In this document: piece after piece, positions 1-7,181 of the stretch | Numbering within the stretch: position 1 is the first letter of the stretch | Layout: every line of letters starts with the position of its first letter | Position numbers and translations under genes: made by a program | Notes under the pieces: model-generated | Seen by the model: the letters and a program-made list of their open reading frames with translations, nothing else | Databases searched by the model: none | What the model was told of the DNA's origin: nothing | Assembly (NCBI RefSeq): GCF_001687365.1 | Contig: NZ_LGLV01000005.1 | Location: 62,001-126,000 of the forward strand | DNA from: Pararhizobium polonicum | Lineage (GTDB): Bacteria; Pseudomonadota; Alphaproteobacteria; Rhizobiales; Rhizobiaceae | DNA: 64,000 nt | Direction of reading: 5' to 3'

Positions 1-260
1 ATCTGTTCATGTTCGCCGTCTATCCGCAGTTCCTCAAGCCCCAGTTCGGCCCGCTCTGGTCGCAGGCGCTGATCATGGCCATCATGATCTCGGTGACACA
101 GCTTGCCGTCTATGGCGGCCTGGCGCTGGCCGCCGGCCGCAGCCGTGACGTCATCGTCGCAAGCCCGCGTGCGACCGCCATCGTCGGCAAGACGGTCGGT
201 ATCGTGCTGATCATCGTCGCTGTGCTGACGGCCTGGGAGGGGTGGCGGACGCTGGCATAG
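1..260 (+). CDS. LysE/RhtB family exporter, C-terminal part (cut by window start)
   Basis: The open frame is already open at the window edge (frame beginning at base 3) and ends with TAG at 258-260. The visible part reads LFMFAVYPQFLKP, which resembles the 'F..FLPQF' segment of LysE/RhtB exporters, followed by two strongly hydrophobic helices. That matches the C-terminal half of this inner-membrane amino-acid or metabolite efflux family, whose full length is about 205-210 residues. The substrate cannot be told. The family assignment rests on the short motif and topology, so it is likely rather than certain. Confidence 0.6.
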   Translation, partial: LFMFAVYPQFLKPQFGPLWSQALIMAIMISVTQLAVYGGLALAAGRSRDVIVASPRATAIVGKTVGIVLIIVAVLTAWEGWRTLA

Positions 261-300
261 GCTCAGGACGGGATGGTCCTGAGCCCGGCATGTTGAGCGT

Positions 301-741
301 TCAGATCCCCGTTTGGCGGCAGACGACAACGCGCCAGCCATCCGGATCCGCATAGGTGAAGCTGCGCCCGAGCCAGTACGGATTTTCTGGCTCGACCGGC
401 GCATGGCCCATCCGCTGCATGCGGGCGTTCAGCCGGTCATAGGCGGCGATATCCGTCACGTAGAGGACGATGAGGTTGTCGAGGCTGGGGGCCGGGCAGG
501 GGCTGCCGGCGCCATGATGGGTGAATTCAAGATGCACGGCCTTTCCGGGCAGTCCCAGCATGACGCCGTCATAGTTGTTATGCGCTTCGAAGCGGGCAAG
601 TTCCGGCAAACCGAGGCCATCCCTGTAGAAGGCAATCACATCGTTGAACTTGTCGGTTGGCCGGGCGATCCGCACCTGGACGGGCACCGCGTTTTCGCCG
701 AGCGTATATTCGGCCGTTTGCGTTTGAGTGATATCGGTCAT
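301..741 (-). CDS. VOC (glyoxalase/bleomycin-resistance) family protein
   Basis: A protein of 146 residues with a single VOC domain: an N-terminal beta strand (VRIARPTDKFNDVIAFYRDGLGL), a metal-ligand region with His (AVHLEFTHHG) and the C-terminal signature YADPDGWRVVVCR. VOC proteins bind a divalent metal and act as lyases, dioxygenases or antibiotic-binding proteins; nothing here fixes the substrate. The start is supported by AAGGAGA just upstream on the minus strand. It lies 15 bp behind the YdcZ-type transporter gene, so the two are very likely one transcript, divergent from the LysR gene. Confidence 0.8.
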   Translation of the reverse strand: MTDITQTQTAEYTLGENAVPVQVRIARPTDKFNDVIAFYRDGLGLPELARFEAHNNYDGVMLGLPGKAVHLEFTHHGAGSPCPAPSLDNLIVLYVTDIAAYDRLNARMQRMGHAPVEPENPYWLGRSFTYADPDGWRVVVCRQTGI

Positions 742-756
742 GCGGTTCTCCTTTTT

Positions 757-1251
757 TCAGTTCTGGATGGACATGTGCGTGCCGGACTGGATGAGCCGCC
801 AGAGGCCTGGCCCCTGCATGACAAGCACGCCCAAGACGACGAGAGCGGCACCAGCGAGGCGGGGGCCGGTTATCGATCTGGCCTCAAATCCGACCAGACC
901 ATAATAATCGATGGCCATCGAGGCCAGGATCTGGCCGGCGATGACGGCGGTCATGAAACTGGCGGCACCCAGCTTCGGCGCCAGCAGAAGTGCCGCGGTG
1001 ATGTAGATCACCCCGACGATACCACCGATCCATATCCATTTGGGCTGGCTGGCCAGCCCGGCAAACGACGGGCCTGAAACCCGAAGCGCCAGGAGGACCG
1101 GCACGACGCAGATGGCGCTCACCGCCAGCGATATCATCGTCGCCCAGAGCGGATGTCCCAGGGCCCTGCCGAGGGCCGCATTGGCGCCGGCCTGCAGGGG
1201 GACGAGCGCCCCGGAGATCAGCGCGGCAACAAGAAACGTGATGGATTGCAT
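757..1251 (-). CDS. YdcZ/DUF606 family membrane transporter (DMT superfamily)
   Basis: 164 residues with five hydrophobic helices and the N-terminal pattern ALISGALVPLQAGANAALG, typical of the DUF606/YdcZ branch of the drug/metabolite transporter superfamily (one five-helix repeat). It probably works as a homo- or hetero-oligomer in the inner membrane; the substrate is unknown. AAAGGG sits 6 nt before the ATG. It is the first gene of a two-gene unit with the VOC protein and diverges from the LysR-type gene, which is the obvious candidate regulator. Confidence 0.75.
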   Translation of the reverse strand: MQSITFLVAALISGALVPLQAGANAALGRALGHPLWATMISLAVSAICVVPVLLALRVSGPSFAGLASQPKWIWIGGIVGVIYITAALLLAPKLGAASFMTAVIAGQILASMAIDYYGLVGFEARSITGPRLAGAALVVLGVLVMQGPGLWRLIQSGTHMSIQN

Positions 1252-1329
1252 CGAAAGCCCTTTCTCATATGAACAGGCCTTCCTTCTAGCTATCCATGCC
1301 AGCCATTTGAATTTCGTATTTCCTCACAT

Positions 1330-1350
1330 ATTATGCGCCATATGAATAAT
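1330..1350. promoter_or_regulatory. candidate LysR-type box (ATTAT-N11-ATAAT)
   Basis: A perfect 5-bp inverted repeat with an 11-bp spacer carries the T-N11-A core of LysR-type binding sites. It lies between the divergent LysR gene and the YdcZ/VOC pair and overlaps the proposed LysR start codon, so it could serve autoregulation or favour the second ATG at 1342. This is a motif match only. Confidence 0.35.
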
Positions 1351-2271
1351 CTTCGCGGAATCGACCTCAACCTTCTTGTCGTCCTCGATGCGCTGCTGGT
1401 CGAGCGGCATGTGTCGCGCGCGGCGCTGCGCCTGAACATGAGCCAGCCGGCCGTCAGCCACGCGCTGGCGCGCCTGCGCTCCCTTCTCGGCGATCCGCTG
1501 TTGACCCGGCAGGGCGGCGGGCTGGCGCCGACCATCCGGGCCATGGAGCTGTCGAAGCCGCTGGCCGAGGCGCTGGCCCAGATCCGCACCGTGCTGGGGC
1601 CCGACGGTTTCGAGCCGGGCCGCACCCGGCACACGTTCCGGCTGGCAATGTCCGACTACGGGGCGGAGATCGTCTTGCCGAACCTGTTGCGCGAGCTTCG
1701 GCGCTCTGCTCCGGACATCGATCTTGCCGTCATGCAGTTGAGCCGCGAAGGAATGATCGCCGGGGTCATGGATGGGGATATCGATGTCGGGCTGGGTGTG
1801 TTTCCGTCACTGCCCGAACCGATCCTGCCGGAACATTTGCTCAACGATGACTATGCCTGTCTGGTCGACCGCGCGACACTCCCCCCATCCGCGCAGTCGA
1901 TCGACTTCGAAAGTTACCTTGCCCGCCCGCATGCGCTGGTGGCTGTTCATGGCGAGGCGTCCACCGAAATCGATGCGGCGATCCATGCGGCGGGATATGC
2001 GCGGCGTGTTGCGCTGATCATCCCGCATTGGAGCGTGGCGCCCAAGACGATCGCGGGAACCGATCTGGTTCTGACCGTGGCCCGCACCAGCCTGAAATCC
2101 ACCTTGCAGGACGACCGGCTGGTCGTTCTTCCTCCGCCGATCCCGCTTCCCACCATTCCCTTCGGCCAGATTTCGCACAGGAGGCGCCGGAGCGATCCGG
2201 CCCTTCGCTGGCTGCGGGAGATGATCGTCGCATCCGTTGCGGCCGCTGCCCCGCTCTCCGGATTCGGGTGA
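1333..2271 (+). CDS. LysR-type transcriptional regulator
   Basis: 312 residues. The N-terminal winged helix (about residues 7-66) reads LRGIDLNLLVVLDALL, then SRAALRLNMSQPAVSHALARLR, a canonical LysR HTH; this variant (LNLL..LDALL, ..DPLLTRQGGGL..T) resembles the NodD/NahR/LeuO branch. The rest fits a periplasmic-binding-like effector domain. It is divergent from the YdcZ/VOC operon and most likely controls it. ATG 1333 and ATG 1342 are both possible starts; neither has a clear ribosome site. The effector is unknown. Confidence 0.85.
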   Translation: MRHMNNLRGIDLNLLVVLDALLVERHVSRAALRLNMSQPAVSHALARLRSLLGDPLLTRQGGGLAPTIRAMELSKPLAEALAQIRTVLGPDGFEPGRTRHTFRLAMSDYGAEIVLPNLLRELRRSAPDIDLAVMQLSREGMIAGVMDGDIDVGLGVFPSLPEPILPEHLLNDDYACLVDRATLPPSAQSIDFESYLARPHALVAVHGEASTEIDAAIHAAGYARRVALIIPHWSVAPKTIAGTDLVLTVARTSLKSTLQDDRLVVLPPPIPLPTIPFGQISHRRRRSDPALRWLREMIVASVAAAAPLSGFG

Positions 2272-2447
2272 TTGCACAAATATGAGTAATATAGTCTTGT
2301 TTAATCAGGCGGTTACGACACTGAAAAGACATCCGTTTCAAAAAAATGTTACTTCCCTCGAGGCGCTAAAATGCAATCATGCCCGCGCATCGATAGAGAG
2401 GCGCGCTTCGCCAAGCCGGCGGCGCCTCGCCAGAGCTGGAGACTTTG

Positions 2448-2885
2448 ATGAAGCTGAAAACGATACTGACGGCCCTCGTGATTGCAGGCTGCGGCGTAAG
2501 CGCCGTCATCGCTGCGGATGATCCGGTCAAGGTCCGCGAAGGGCTGATGAAGCAGATCGGCGGATCGATGGGGGCGCTTGCCGGGATCGCCAAGGGCGAG
2601 AAGCCGTATGATGCCGATGTCGTCAAGACGGCGCTGACGACGATCAGCACCAACATCAAGGCCTTCCCGGATCAGTTCCCGGCCGGATCGGAAGCCAATT
2701 CCGAGGCCAGTCCGAAAATCTGGGACAACATGGACGATTTCAAATCCCATGCCACCAAGCTCGGCGCCGATGCCGATACGGTGCTCGCCCAGCTTCCGGC
2801 GGACCAGGCCGGCGTTGGCGCAGCGCTCGGCGTCATCGGCAAGAGTTGCGGCGACTGTCATCAGCTCTATCGCGTCAAGAAATAG
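2448..2885 (+). CDS. cytochrome c' (class II c-type cytochrome)
   Basis: 145 residues with an N-terminal Sec signal (KLKTILTALVIAGCGVSAVIA, cleavage before ADD) and one haem-attachment motif CGDCH at C134-C137-H138, close to the C terminus as in the four-helix-bundle cytochromes c'. Other family hallmarks are the N-terminal D-P-VKVREGLMK segment and MGALAGIAKG. Periplasmic; such proteins bind NO or O2-related ligands, or transfer electrons. ATG at 2448 follows GGAGAC; a TTG immediately before is less likely. It lies 90 bp ahead of the diheme cytochrome c gene in the same orientation, probably an operon. Confidence 0.85.
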   Translation: MKLKTILTALVIAGCGVSAVIAADDPVKVREGLMKQIGGSMGALAGIAKGEKPYDADVVKTALTTISTNIKAFPDQFPAGSEANSEASPKIWDNMDDFKSHATKLGADADTVLAQLPADQAGVGAALGVIGKSCGDCHQLYRVKK

Positions 2886-2975
2886 CGGTAGGGCACACCA
2901 TTCCAAACATTCGATCAGGCGTGCCGGCATTTGCCGGCGCGCCTGATCCCGTATCCTGGACAGGAGGAAATGGCG

Positions 2976-3890
2976 ATGGGCGCACGTGTTCGAAAGCTGG
3001 TATCGGCGGTGGTTGTCCTTGGCGTCGTCGCCGGTGGCGCCGCCTGGTGGCTGACCAGGCCCGATCCCTGGCCGGCCGCGCATTGGGATGGGCTTGGAGC
3101 GCCGGATGTCGCCAATGGCGAACAGCTGTTCTGGGCGGGGGGCTGTACCAGCTGTCACGCGGCGGCAAAATCGGAAGGCGATGCCAAGCTGGTTCTGTCC
3201 GGCGGATTGCCGCTGAAAAGCCCGTTCGGCACCTTCCATGTCCCCAATATCTCCCCGGACGAGACGGCCGGCATCGGCGGCTGGACGCTTGCCGATTTCG
3301 GCAACGCGATGACGCGCGGCGTCGGCAAACAGGGCGAGCATCTCTATCCGTCGTTCCCTTATGGCTCCTATGCCCGGCTGACATCGAAAGATATCAACGA
3401 CCTCTGGGGTTTCCTGAAAACCCTGCCGAAGAGCGCCAATGTCGCGCCGCCGCATGACCTGCCGTTCCCGTTCAACATCCGTCTCTCGCTCGGCGGCTGG
3501 AAGCTGCTGTTCTTCACCGACAAGCCGCGGGTGACGGTCGATACGTCGGATCCGAAGATCGCCCGCGGCCAGTATCTCGTCGAAGGTCCCGGCCATTGCG
3601 GCGAATGCCACACGCCGCGCAATGCGCTCGGCGGCTTCGAGGCGGCTGAGTGGCTGGCCGGTGCGCCCAACCCGGAGGGTGAGGGCCGCATTCCCGACAT
3701 CACCCCGGGCTCGAAAACCATCGGGAGCTGGAGCGAAAGCGATATCGCCAATTACCTCGAAACCGGCTTCACGCCCGAGTTCGATTCGGCCGGCGGCTCG
3801 ATGGTCGAGGTCCAGCAGAACATGGCCAAACTGCCCGCCAGCGACCGCGAGGCGATCGCGGCCTATCTGAAGGCGGTGCCGGCGAAGTGA
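2976..3890 (+). CDS. diheme cytochrome c, membrane-anchored
   Basis: 304 residues from ATG 2976, chosen because AGGAGG (2962-2967) sits 8 nt upstream; an in-frame ATG at 2970 would be only 2 nt away. Residues 8-26 form one hydrophobic N-terminal helix (anchor or signal). Two class-I haem sites are present: CTSCH at 57-61 and CGECH at 208-212, each followed by a Met-ligand region. This is the layout of the small diheme cytochromes that accept electrons from periplasmic dehydrogenases. It probably forms a redox pair with the upstream cytochrome c'. The dehydrogenase partner is not adjacent. Confidence 0.8.
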   Translation: MGARVRKLVSAVVVLGVVAGGAAWWLTRPDPWPAAHWDGLGAPDVANGEQLFWAGGCTSCHAAAKSEGDAKLVLSGGLPLKSPFGTFHVPNISPDETAGIGGWTLADFGNAMTRGVGKQGEHLYPSFPYGSYARLTSKDINDLWGFLKTLPKSANVAPPHDLPFPFNIRLSLGGWKLLFFTDKPRVTVDTSDPKIARGQYLVEGPGHCGECHTPRNALGGFEAAEWLAGAPNPEGEGRIPDITPGSKTIGSWSESDIANYLETGFTPEFDSAGGSMVEVQQNMAKLPASDREAIAAYLKAVPAK

Positions 3891-3926
3891 TCGTCTGGCG
3901 GGGTAAGCATTCTGCAAAAATCGGCG

Positions 3927-3960
3927 ATTTAACGTTATATCTCGGCATATAACGTTAAAT
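3927..3960. promoter_or_regulatory. perfect 14-bp inverted repeat, likely operator of the PIN toxin operon
   Basis: Arms ATTTAACGTTATAT (3927-3940) and its exact complement (3947-3960) flank the spacer CTCGGC. It lies 37 bp after the cytochrome stop and 84 bp before the antitoxin start. It is AT-rich and has no T-run, so a terminator is unlikely. The position suits an autoregulatory operator bound by the two-domain antitoxin; that is inference. Confidence 0.6.
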
Positions 3961-4044
3961 TAGAAAATCTCCGTGTGTTTTTGTTTACTTTCCAATTTTG
4001 TCGATTACTTATCATTTCAGTAGGCGATAAATGAGGAGCGGAAG

Positions 4045-4551
4045 ATGAACATGCTGCATCTCTCGATCCGGCCCGGATCGGAAAAGGCGCGGATCTGGCA
4101 GATTTGCGATGAACTTGTGTCCAGAAATGGCCTGCTGCCGTCAGGGCGCGATGTTGTTGACATCTATGTTGCCGAAGGCGGTCATTCGGGAACGGGCTTC
4201 ACACAATATTCCCATTGGAAAAAGGCGTTTTTGTCGCAGAAACGGCAAGAGGATGACGCCGGGGGGATTGATCCGGCTATGGAAGAACCGTCGCTTGGCT
4301 CGGTGGCATTCCGGTCCATTACGATTTCGGCCGAAGGTCATCTGGTTCTGCCGAAAGACATGCGCCGGGCCATGCTGCTGGATGGCGATGGCCGCGCGAC
4401 CATTTCGGTGGTCGATGGCGAGTTGCGCATCGTTTCACCGCGCGGCGCACTTCATCGGCTTCAGCGCCGGACGCGCGGACTGGCCACGCCAGGCAGTCTG
4501 GTTTCGGAAGAGCTGATCACTGAGCGCCGTGCCGAGGCAGATGCCGAATGA
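4045..4551 (+). CDS. two-domain antitoxin: KfrA-like N-terminal domain plus AbrB/MazE-type domain
   Basis: 168 residues. The C-terminal half (about 88-135) reads ITISAEGHLVLPKDMRRAM, the swapped-hairpin SpoVT/AbrB fold of VapB/MazE-type antitoxins. The N-terminal part (about 14-65: ARIWQICDELVSRNGLLPSG, then TQYSHWKKAF) resembles the winged-helix domain of KfrA-type DNA-binding proteins rather than anything usual in VapB. GAGCGGAAG supports the ATG. The stop overlaps the PIN toxin start (ATGA), the normal translational coupling of type II modules. It probably neutralises the toxin and represses its own operon at the 3927-3960 palindrome. The N-terminal assignment is from pattern only. Confidence 0.7.
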   Translation: MNMLHLSIRPGSEKARIWQICDELVSRNGLLPSGRDVVDIYVAEGGHSGTGFTQYSHWKKAFLSQKRQEDDAGGIDPAMEEPSLGSVAFRSITISAEGHLVLPKDMRRAMLLDGDGRATISVVDGELRIVSPRGALHRLQRRTRGLATPGSLVSEELITERRAEADAE

Positions 4552-4931
4552 GCGGTGCGATCTTCGATGCCTCGGCTCTTCTGGCCATGGCGTTTGCCGA
4601 GCCGGGTGCCGCTCAGGCGGCTGCGCACCTGTCCGGCGGCCGCGTTTCGGCCGTGAATTATTCGGAAGCAGGCGCCAAGCTGATCGACAAGGGCATCGAT
4701 GCCGGGGAGGCTTTCGCTCTTCTCGGCGCGCTTGGGCTGGAAATCGTGGCCTTCGACGCCGCAGCGGCCGCGACGGCTGCCGGCCTGCGCGCGAAAAGCC
4801 GGGAGTTCGGCCTGTCCTTTGCCGATCGCGCCTGCCTGGCTTTGGCCGTGGCCGATCGGGCCCCGGCTATTACTGCTGACCGCGTCTGGTCGCGGCTTGA
4901 CCTTCCATGTGTGGTCATCGTCATCCGCTGA
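4548..4931 (+). CDS. vapC: PIN-domain ribonuclease toxin (VapC family)
   Basis: 127 residues forming a complete PIN domain. The four conserved acidic residues are visible: D7 in IFDASALLA, E40 in VNYSEAGAKL, D93 in LSFADRACLALA and D111 in ITADRVW. They bind Mg2+/Mn2+ in these RNases, which typically cut tRNA or rRNA. The ATG overlaps the antitoxin stop by 4 bp. Length is normal for chromosomal rhizobial VapC proteins. The cleavage target cannot be read from the sequence. Confidence 0.85.
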   Translation: MSGAIFDASALLAMAFAEPGAAQAAAHLSGGRVSAVNYSEAGAKLIDKGIDAGEAFALLGALGLEIVAFDAAAAATAAGLRAKSREFGLSFADRACLALAVADRAPAITADRVWSRLDLPCVVIVIR

Positions 4932-4947
4932 GGCGGCGTGCGCTCCC

Positions 4948-5451
4948 TCACGCCAGCGTCTGCAGATAGCGCATGCCGGTTACCGGGCCGGGGGTGAAGT
5001 TTTCCGATTCGTAGAAACGGTGCGCCTGGAAATTGCCGGTGGCGGCGCTGACGGAAAGGTAGGTGGCGCCGGCCATGCGGGCCTGCTCGCGGGCCTTGGC
5101 GACGAGATGGCGGCCGATGCCGGTGCCGCGATGGCCGGGACGGACATAGAGATGGTGCAGTTCCATGCCGCGCACACCCTGCTGGGCGCGGTAGAGCGGA
5201 ACGAGAATGGCGTAGCCGATCAGTTCGCCGCCGGCTTCGGCCACCAGCGCCGTGATCCAGGGCATGCGGCCGAACAGGTCGCGTTCCAGGTTTTCCGGGG
5301 TGACGGCGGCGGCATCGCCGTGATGGGCGGCAAGCTCGGCGATCATTTCGCGCAAGGCCGGAAGGTCGCGCTGCTTGGCGGTGCGGATGGTGACCATCGG
5401 TGCGCGCGTGGCGGGATGGAGAAGCGGTGTCGGGGTGGCAGTCTGCAGCAT
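4948..5451 (-). CDS. GNAT family N-acetyltransferase
   Basis: 167 residues with one GNAT domain. The acetyl-CoA pyrophosphate loop is VRPGHRGTGIGRHLV (R-x-x-G-x-G/A type), followed by the hallmark NFQAHRFYESENF segment. It transfers acetyl from acetyl-CoA to an amine; the substrate is unknown. The start is secure: AAGGAG lies 7 nt before ATG 5451. The 5' region is unusual: a 16-codon leader frame with consecutive Trp-Tyr-Phe codons and then an intrinsic terminator precede the gene, suggesting control by aromatic amino-acid or charged-tRNA supply. Confidence 0.85.
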   Translation of the reverse strand: MLQTATPTPLLHPATRAPMVTIRTAKQRDLPALREMIAELAAHHGDAAAVTPENLERDLFGRMPWITALVAEAGGELIGYAILVPLYRAQQGVRGMELHHLYVRPGHRGTGIGRHLVAKAREQARMAGATYLSVSAATGNFQAHRFYESENFTPGPVTGMRYLQTLA

Positions 5452-5490
5452 GTCGAGGCTCCTTATGACTTTCCCGCCATCAGGTGCCGT

Positions 5491-5520
5491 TCAAAAACAA
5501 AAGCCGCCTGACGGCGGCTT
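5491..5520 (-). terminator. intrinsic terminator in the leader of the GNAT gene (attenuator)
   Basis: Read on the minus strand: AAGCCGCC, loop GTCA, GGCGGCTT, then TTGTTTTTGA. This is a perfect 8-bp GC-rich stem with a U-rich tail, placed about 40 nt before the GNAT start and oriented towards it. A competing element, GCGGCT at 5543-5538, can pair with AGCCGC in the upstream arm, giving the antiterminator needed for classical attenuation. Confidence 0.7.
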
Positions 5521-5546
5521 GTTTGAACGAGATCAGACAGCCGCAC

Positions 5547-5597
5547 CTATGGGAGCAGCGTAAAATACCAACGGTTGATGTTCGCGGTTCTGATCAT
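5547..5597 (-). CDS. leader peptide with consecutive Trp-Tyr-Phe codons
   Basis: Sixteen codons, MIRTANINRWYFTLLP, stop TAG at 5549-5547. TTGACA at 5632-5627 lies exactly 35 to 30 nt before the A of the ATG, so a leaderless transcript starting at the ATG is possible, as known for the rhizobial trpL leader; the -10 region (AAATTG) is poor. AGGAG also occurs 12 nt upstream. A ribosome stalled at the WYF codons (5570-5562) would leave 5543-5538 free to form the antiterminator; one reaching the stop would cover it. Inferred function: sensing aromatic aminoacyl-tRNA. Confidence 0.55.
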   Translation of the reverse strand: MIRTANINRWYFTLLP

Positions 5598-5829
5598 GGC
5601 GGGCAATTTCTCCTTTTCCCGGATTTTGTCAATCGGAAATTGCACCTCGATTCATTTTTATGGTCGAAACAAGATCCGTGAACGCCGCTTTTCCGGCCAA
5701 GACCGGCCACAATCTCTGCCTAGGGATGATCGCCGGCGCCGGTCGCCGTCATTTGGAATTGTCTCATATTGATCATTCCGCTCAAGGACTTGCCGGCGCT
5801 TTTGGATTCATCCTGGGAGAGGTCACCAT
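5598..5829. other. intergenic region upstream of leader peptide and beta-lactamase
   Basis: Divergent promoter space for the attenuated GNAT gene (minus) and the beta-lactamase (plus). TTGACA is seen on the minus strand at 5632-5627. GGGAGAGG at 5815-5822 is the beta-lactamase ribosome site. No AmpR-like regulator gene is adjacent. Confidence 0.4.
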
Positions 5830-6711
5830 ATGCTGTTCACACTCAATCGCCGGTCCTTCATCATCGGTTCCAGTCTGCTGCTGCCCGCTGCCGGCTTCAG
5901 CGCCGGAGCCGCCTTTTCCGCCGAAAACGACATCGACAAACAGCTTGCGGCGCTGGAAAAGCGCACCGGCGGGCGCCTCGGCGTCTTCGTCGTCGATACG
6001 GCAAGCAATGCCTCCTTCGGCCGCCGGCAGGACGAGCGTTTCGCCATGTGCTCGACCTTCAAGGCGCTGGCGGCAGCCTTCGTGCTGGCGCGGGTCGACA
6101 AGGGCGCGGAAAAGCTCGACCGGCGCATTCCCGTCGCAAAGACGGACCTTCTGTCCTATTCGCCCGTCGTCGAAAAGCAGGTCGGCAAGGGCATGACGGT
6201 GCGCGAACTCTGCGATGCGGCCGTCACCTATAGCGACAACGCGGCCGCCAACCTGCTGCTGGCAAGTTTCGGCGGCCCGTCACGGCTGACGGCGTGGCTG
6301 CGCGCGATCGGCGACGAGGCCACCCGTCTCGACCGGATCGAGCCGGAACTCAACGAAGCGAAAGTCGGCGATCCGCGCGACACGACGACGCCTGCGGCGA
6401 TGACGCGCACACTCGGCAAGCTGCTGCTCGAGGGTGTGCTCTCACCGGCCTCGCGCGATCAGTTCGCTGCCTGGCTGGTGGCCAACACGACCGGTGGAAA
6501 GCGGCTGAGGGCAGGGCTTCCCGCCGGCTGGACGGTCGGTGAAAAGACCGGCACCAGCGGCCACGGCGAAGCGGGCGATATCGGCTTCATGCGGCCGCGC
6601 GCCGGCCACACCATCCTGGCGTCCGTCTACATCGCCGAGGGCAAGAAGCCGATCAGGGAACTCGAGCCGGTCTTTGCCGCAGTCGGCAAGCTGATCGCCG
6701 CCATGGCGTAA
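5830..6711 (+). CDS. bla: class A beta-lactamase
   Basis: 293 residues. The N terminus has a twin-arginine-like signal (NRRSFIIGSSLLL, R7-R8). All class A elements are present: S75-T-F-K78 nucleophile motif preceded by Cys74, S135-D-N137, the omega-loop E171-P-E-L-N175 and K239-T-G241 followed by TSGHG. It hydrolyses beta-lactams by an acyl-enzyme mechanism in the periplasm. Cys before the active-site Ser also occurs in some extended-spectrum and carbapenemase enzymes, but the second Cys of the carbapenemase disulfide is not evident, so the spectrum cannot be deduced. GGGAGAGG precedes the start. Confidence 0.92.
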   Translation: MLFTLNRRSFIIGSSLLLPAAGFSAGAAFSAENDIDKQLAALEKRTGGRLGVFVVDTASNASFGRRQDERFAMCSTFKALAAAFVLARVDKGAEKLDRRIPVAKTDLLSYSPVVEKQVGKGMTVRELCDAAVTYSDNAAANLLLASFGGPSRLTAWLRAIGDEATRLDRIEPELNEAKVGDPRDTTTPAAMTRTLGKLLLEGVLSPASRDQFAAWLVANTTGGKRLRAGLPAGWTVGEKTGTSGHGEAGDIGFMRPRAGHTILASVYIAEGKKPIRELEPVFAAVGKLIAAMA

Positions 6712-6748
6712 GGCCGCCGCTTCCTCGATACCATCATGAACGCCCAGA

Positions 6749-6785
6749 CACAGCCGGCGCCGGTCCCGTACCGCCGCCGGCTGTG
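6749..6785. terminator. GC-rich hairpin between bla and dmeR
   Basis: Perfect 11-bp arms CACAGCCGGCG (6749-6759) and CGCCGGCTGTG (6775-6785) with a 15-nt loop, 38 bp after the bla stop. There is no T-run, so it may be a weak or factor-dependent terminator. Confidence 0.35.
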
Positions 6786-6841
6786 CTGATTCAACGGTCC
6801 GGTCGTGTAGGCCGATGCCGTCTTGTCGCATCCCGTAAGAT

Positions 6842-6863
6842 ATACTATACCCCCCTATAGTAT
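6842..6863. promoter_or_regulatory. DmeR operator (ATACTATA-C6-TATAGTAT)
   Basis: Perfect 8-bp arms flank six C residues, 14 bp before the dmeR start. AT-rich inverted repeats around a G/C tract are the established operator form for RcnR/DmeR repressors, so this is very probably the autoregulatory, metal-relieved site for dmeRF. Confidence 0.8.
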
Positions 6864-6876
6864 CAGCGAGATCACC

Positions 6877-7149
6877 ATGTCCCATACCATTCGTGAAAAG
6901 ACCAAGCTTCTGGCGCGCGTGCGCCGCCTGAAGGGCCAGATGGAGGCCGTCGAGCGGGCGCTGGAGGTGGAAACCCCCTGCGGCGATATCCTGCAGCTGC
7001 TCTCCTCCATTCGCGGTGCGCTGAACGGGCTGACGGGCGAGGTGATGGAGGATCATCTGCGCGAGCATGTGCTTCTGGCGGAAAGCGACGCGGAGCGATC
7101 GAGGGCCGTCGATGAATTGTCCGCCGTGCTGCGGACCTATGTGCGCTGA
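6877..7149 (+). CDS. dmeR: DmeR: RcnR/CsoR-family nickel/cobalt-responsive repressor
   Basis: 90 residues, all-helical CsoR/RcnR family. The RcnR metal ligands are all at the canonical positions: His3, Cys35 (ETPCGD), His60 and His64 (EDHLREH). This set favours Ni/Co rather than Cu sensing. The apo-protein binds the G/C-tract palindrome just upstream and releases it on metal binding. dmeF follows 32 bp downstream, giving the rhizobial dmeRF operon. Confidence 0.88.
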   Translation: MSHTIREKTKLLARVRRLKGQMEAVERALEVETPCGDILQLLSSIRGALNGLTGEVMEDHLREHVLLAESDAERSRAVDELSAVLRTYVR

Positions 7150-7181
7150 ACGGCGCGCTTCAACCTTGAAAGGATCGCGCC

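Noticed and set aside
2349-3917. 522-codon minus-strand frame opposite the cytochrome genes
   Set aside because: Antisense to two recognised cytochrome genes; composition is Arg/Asp-rich noise of complementary codons.
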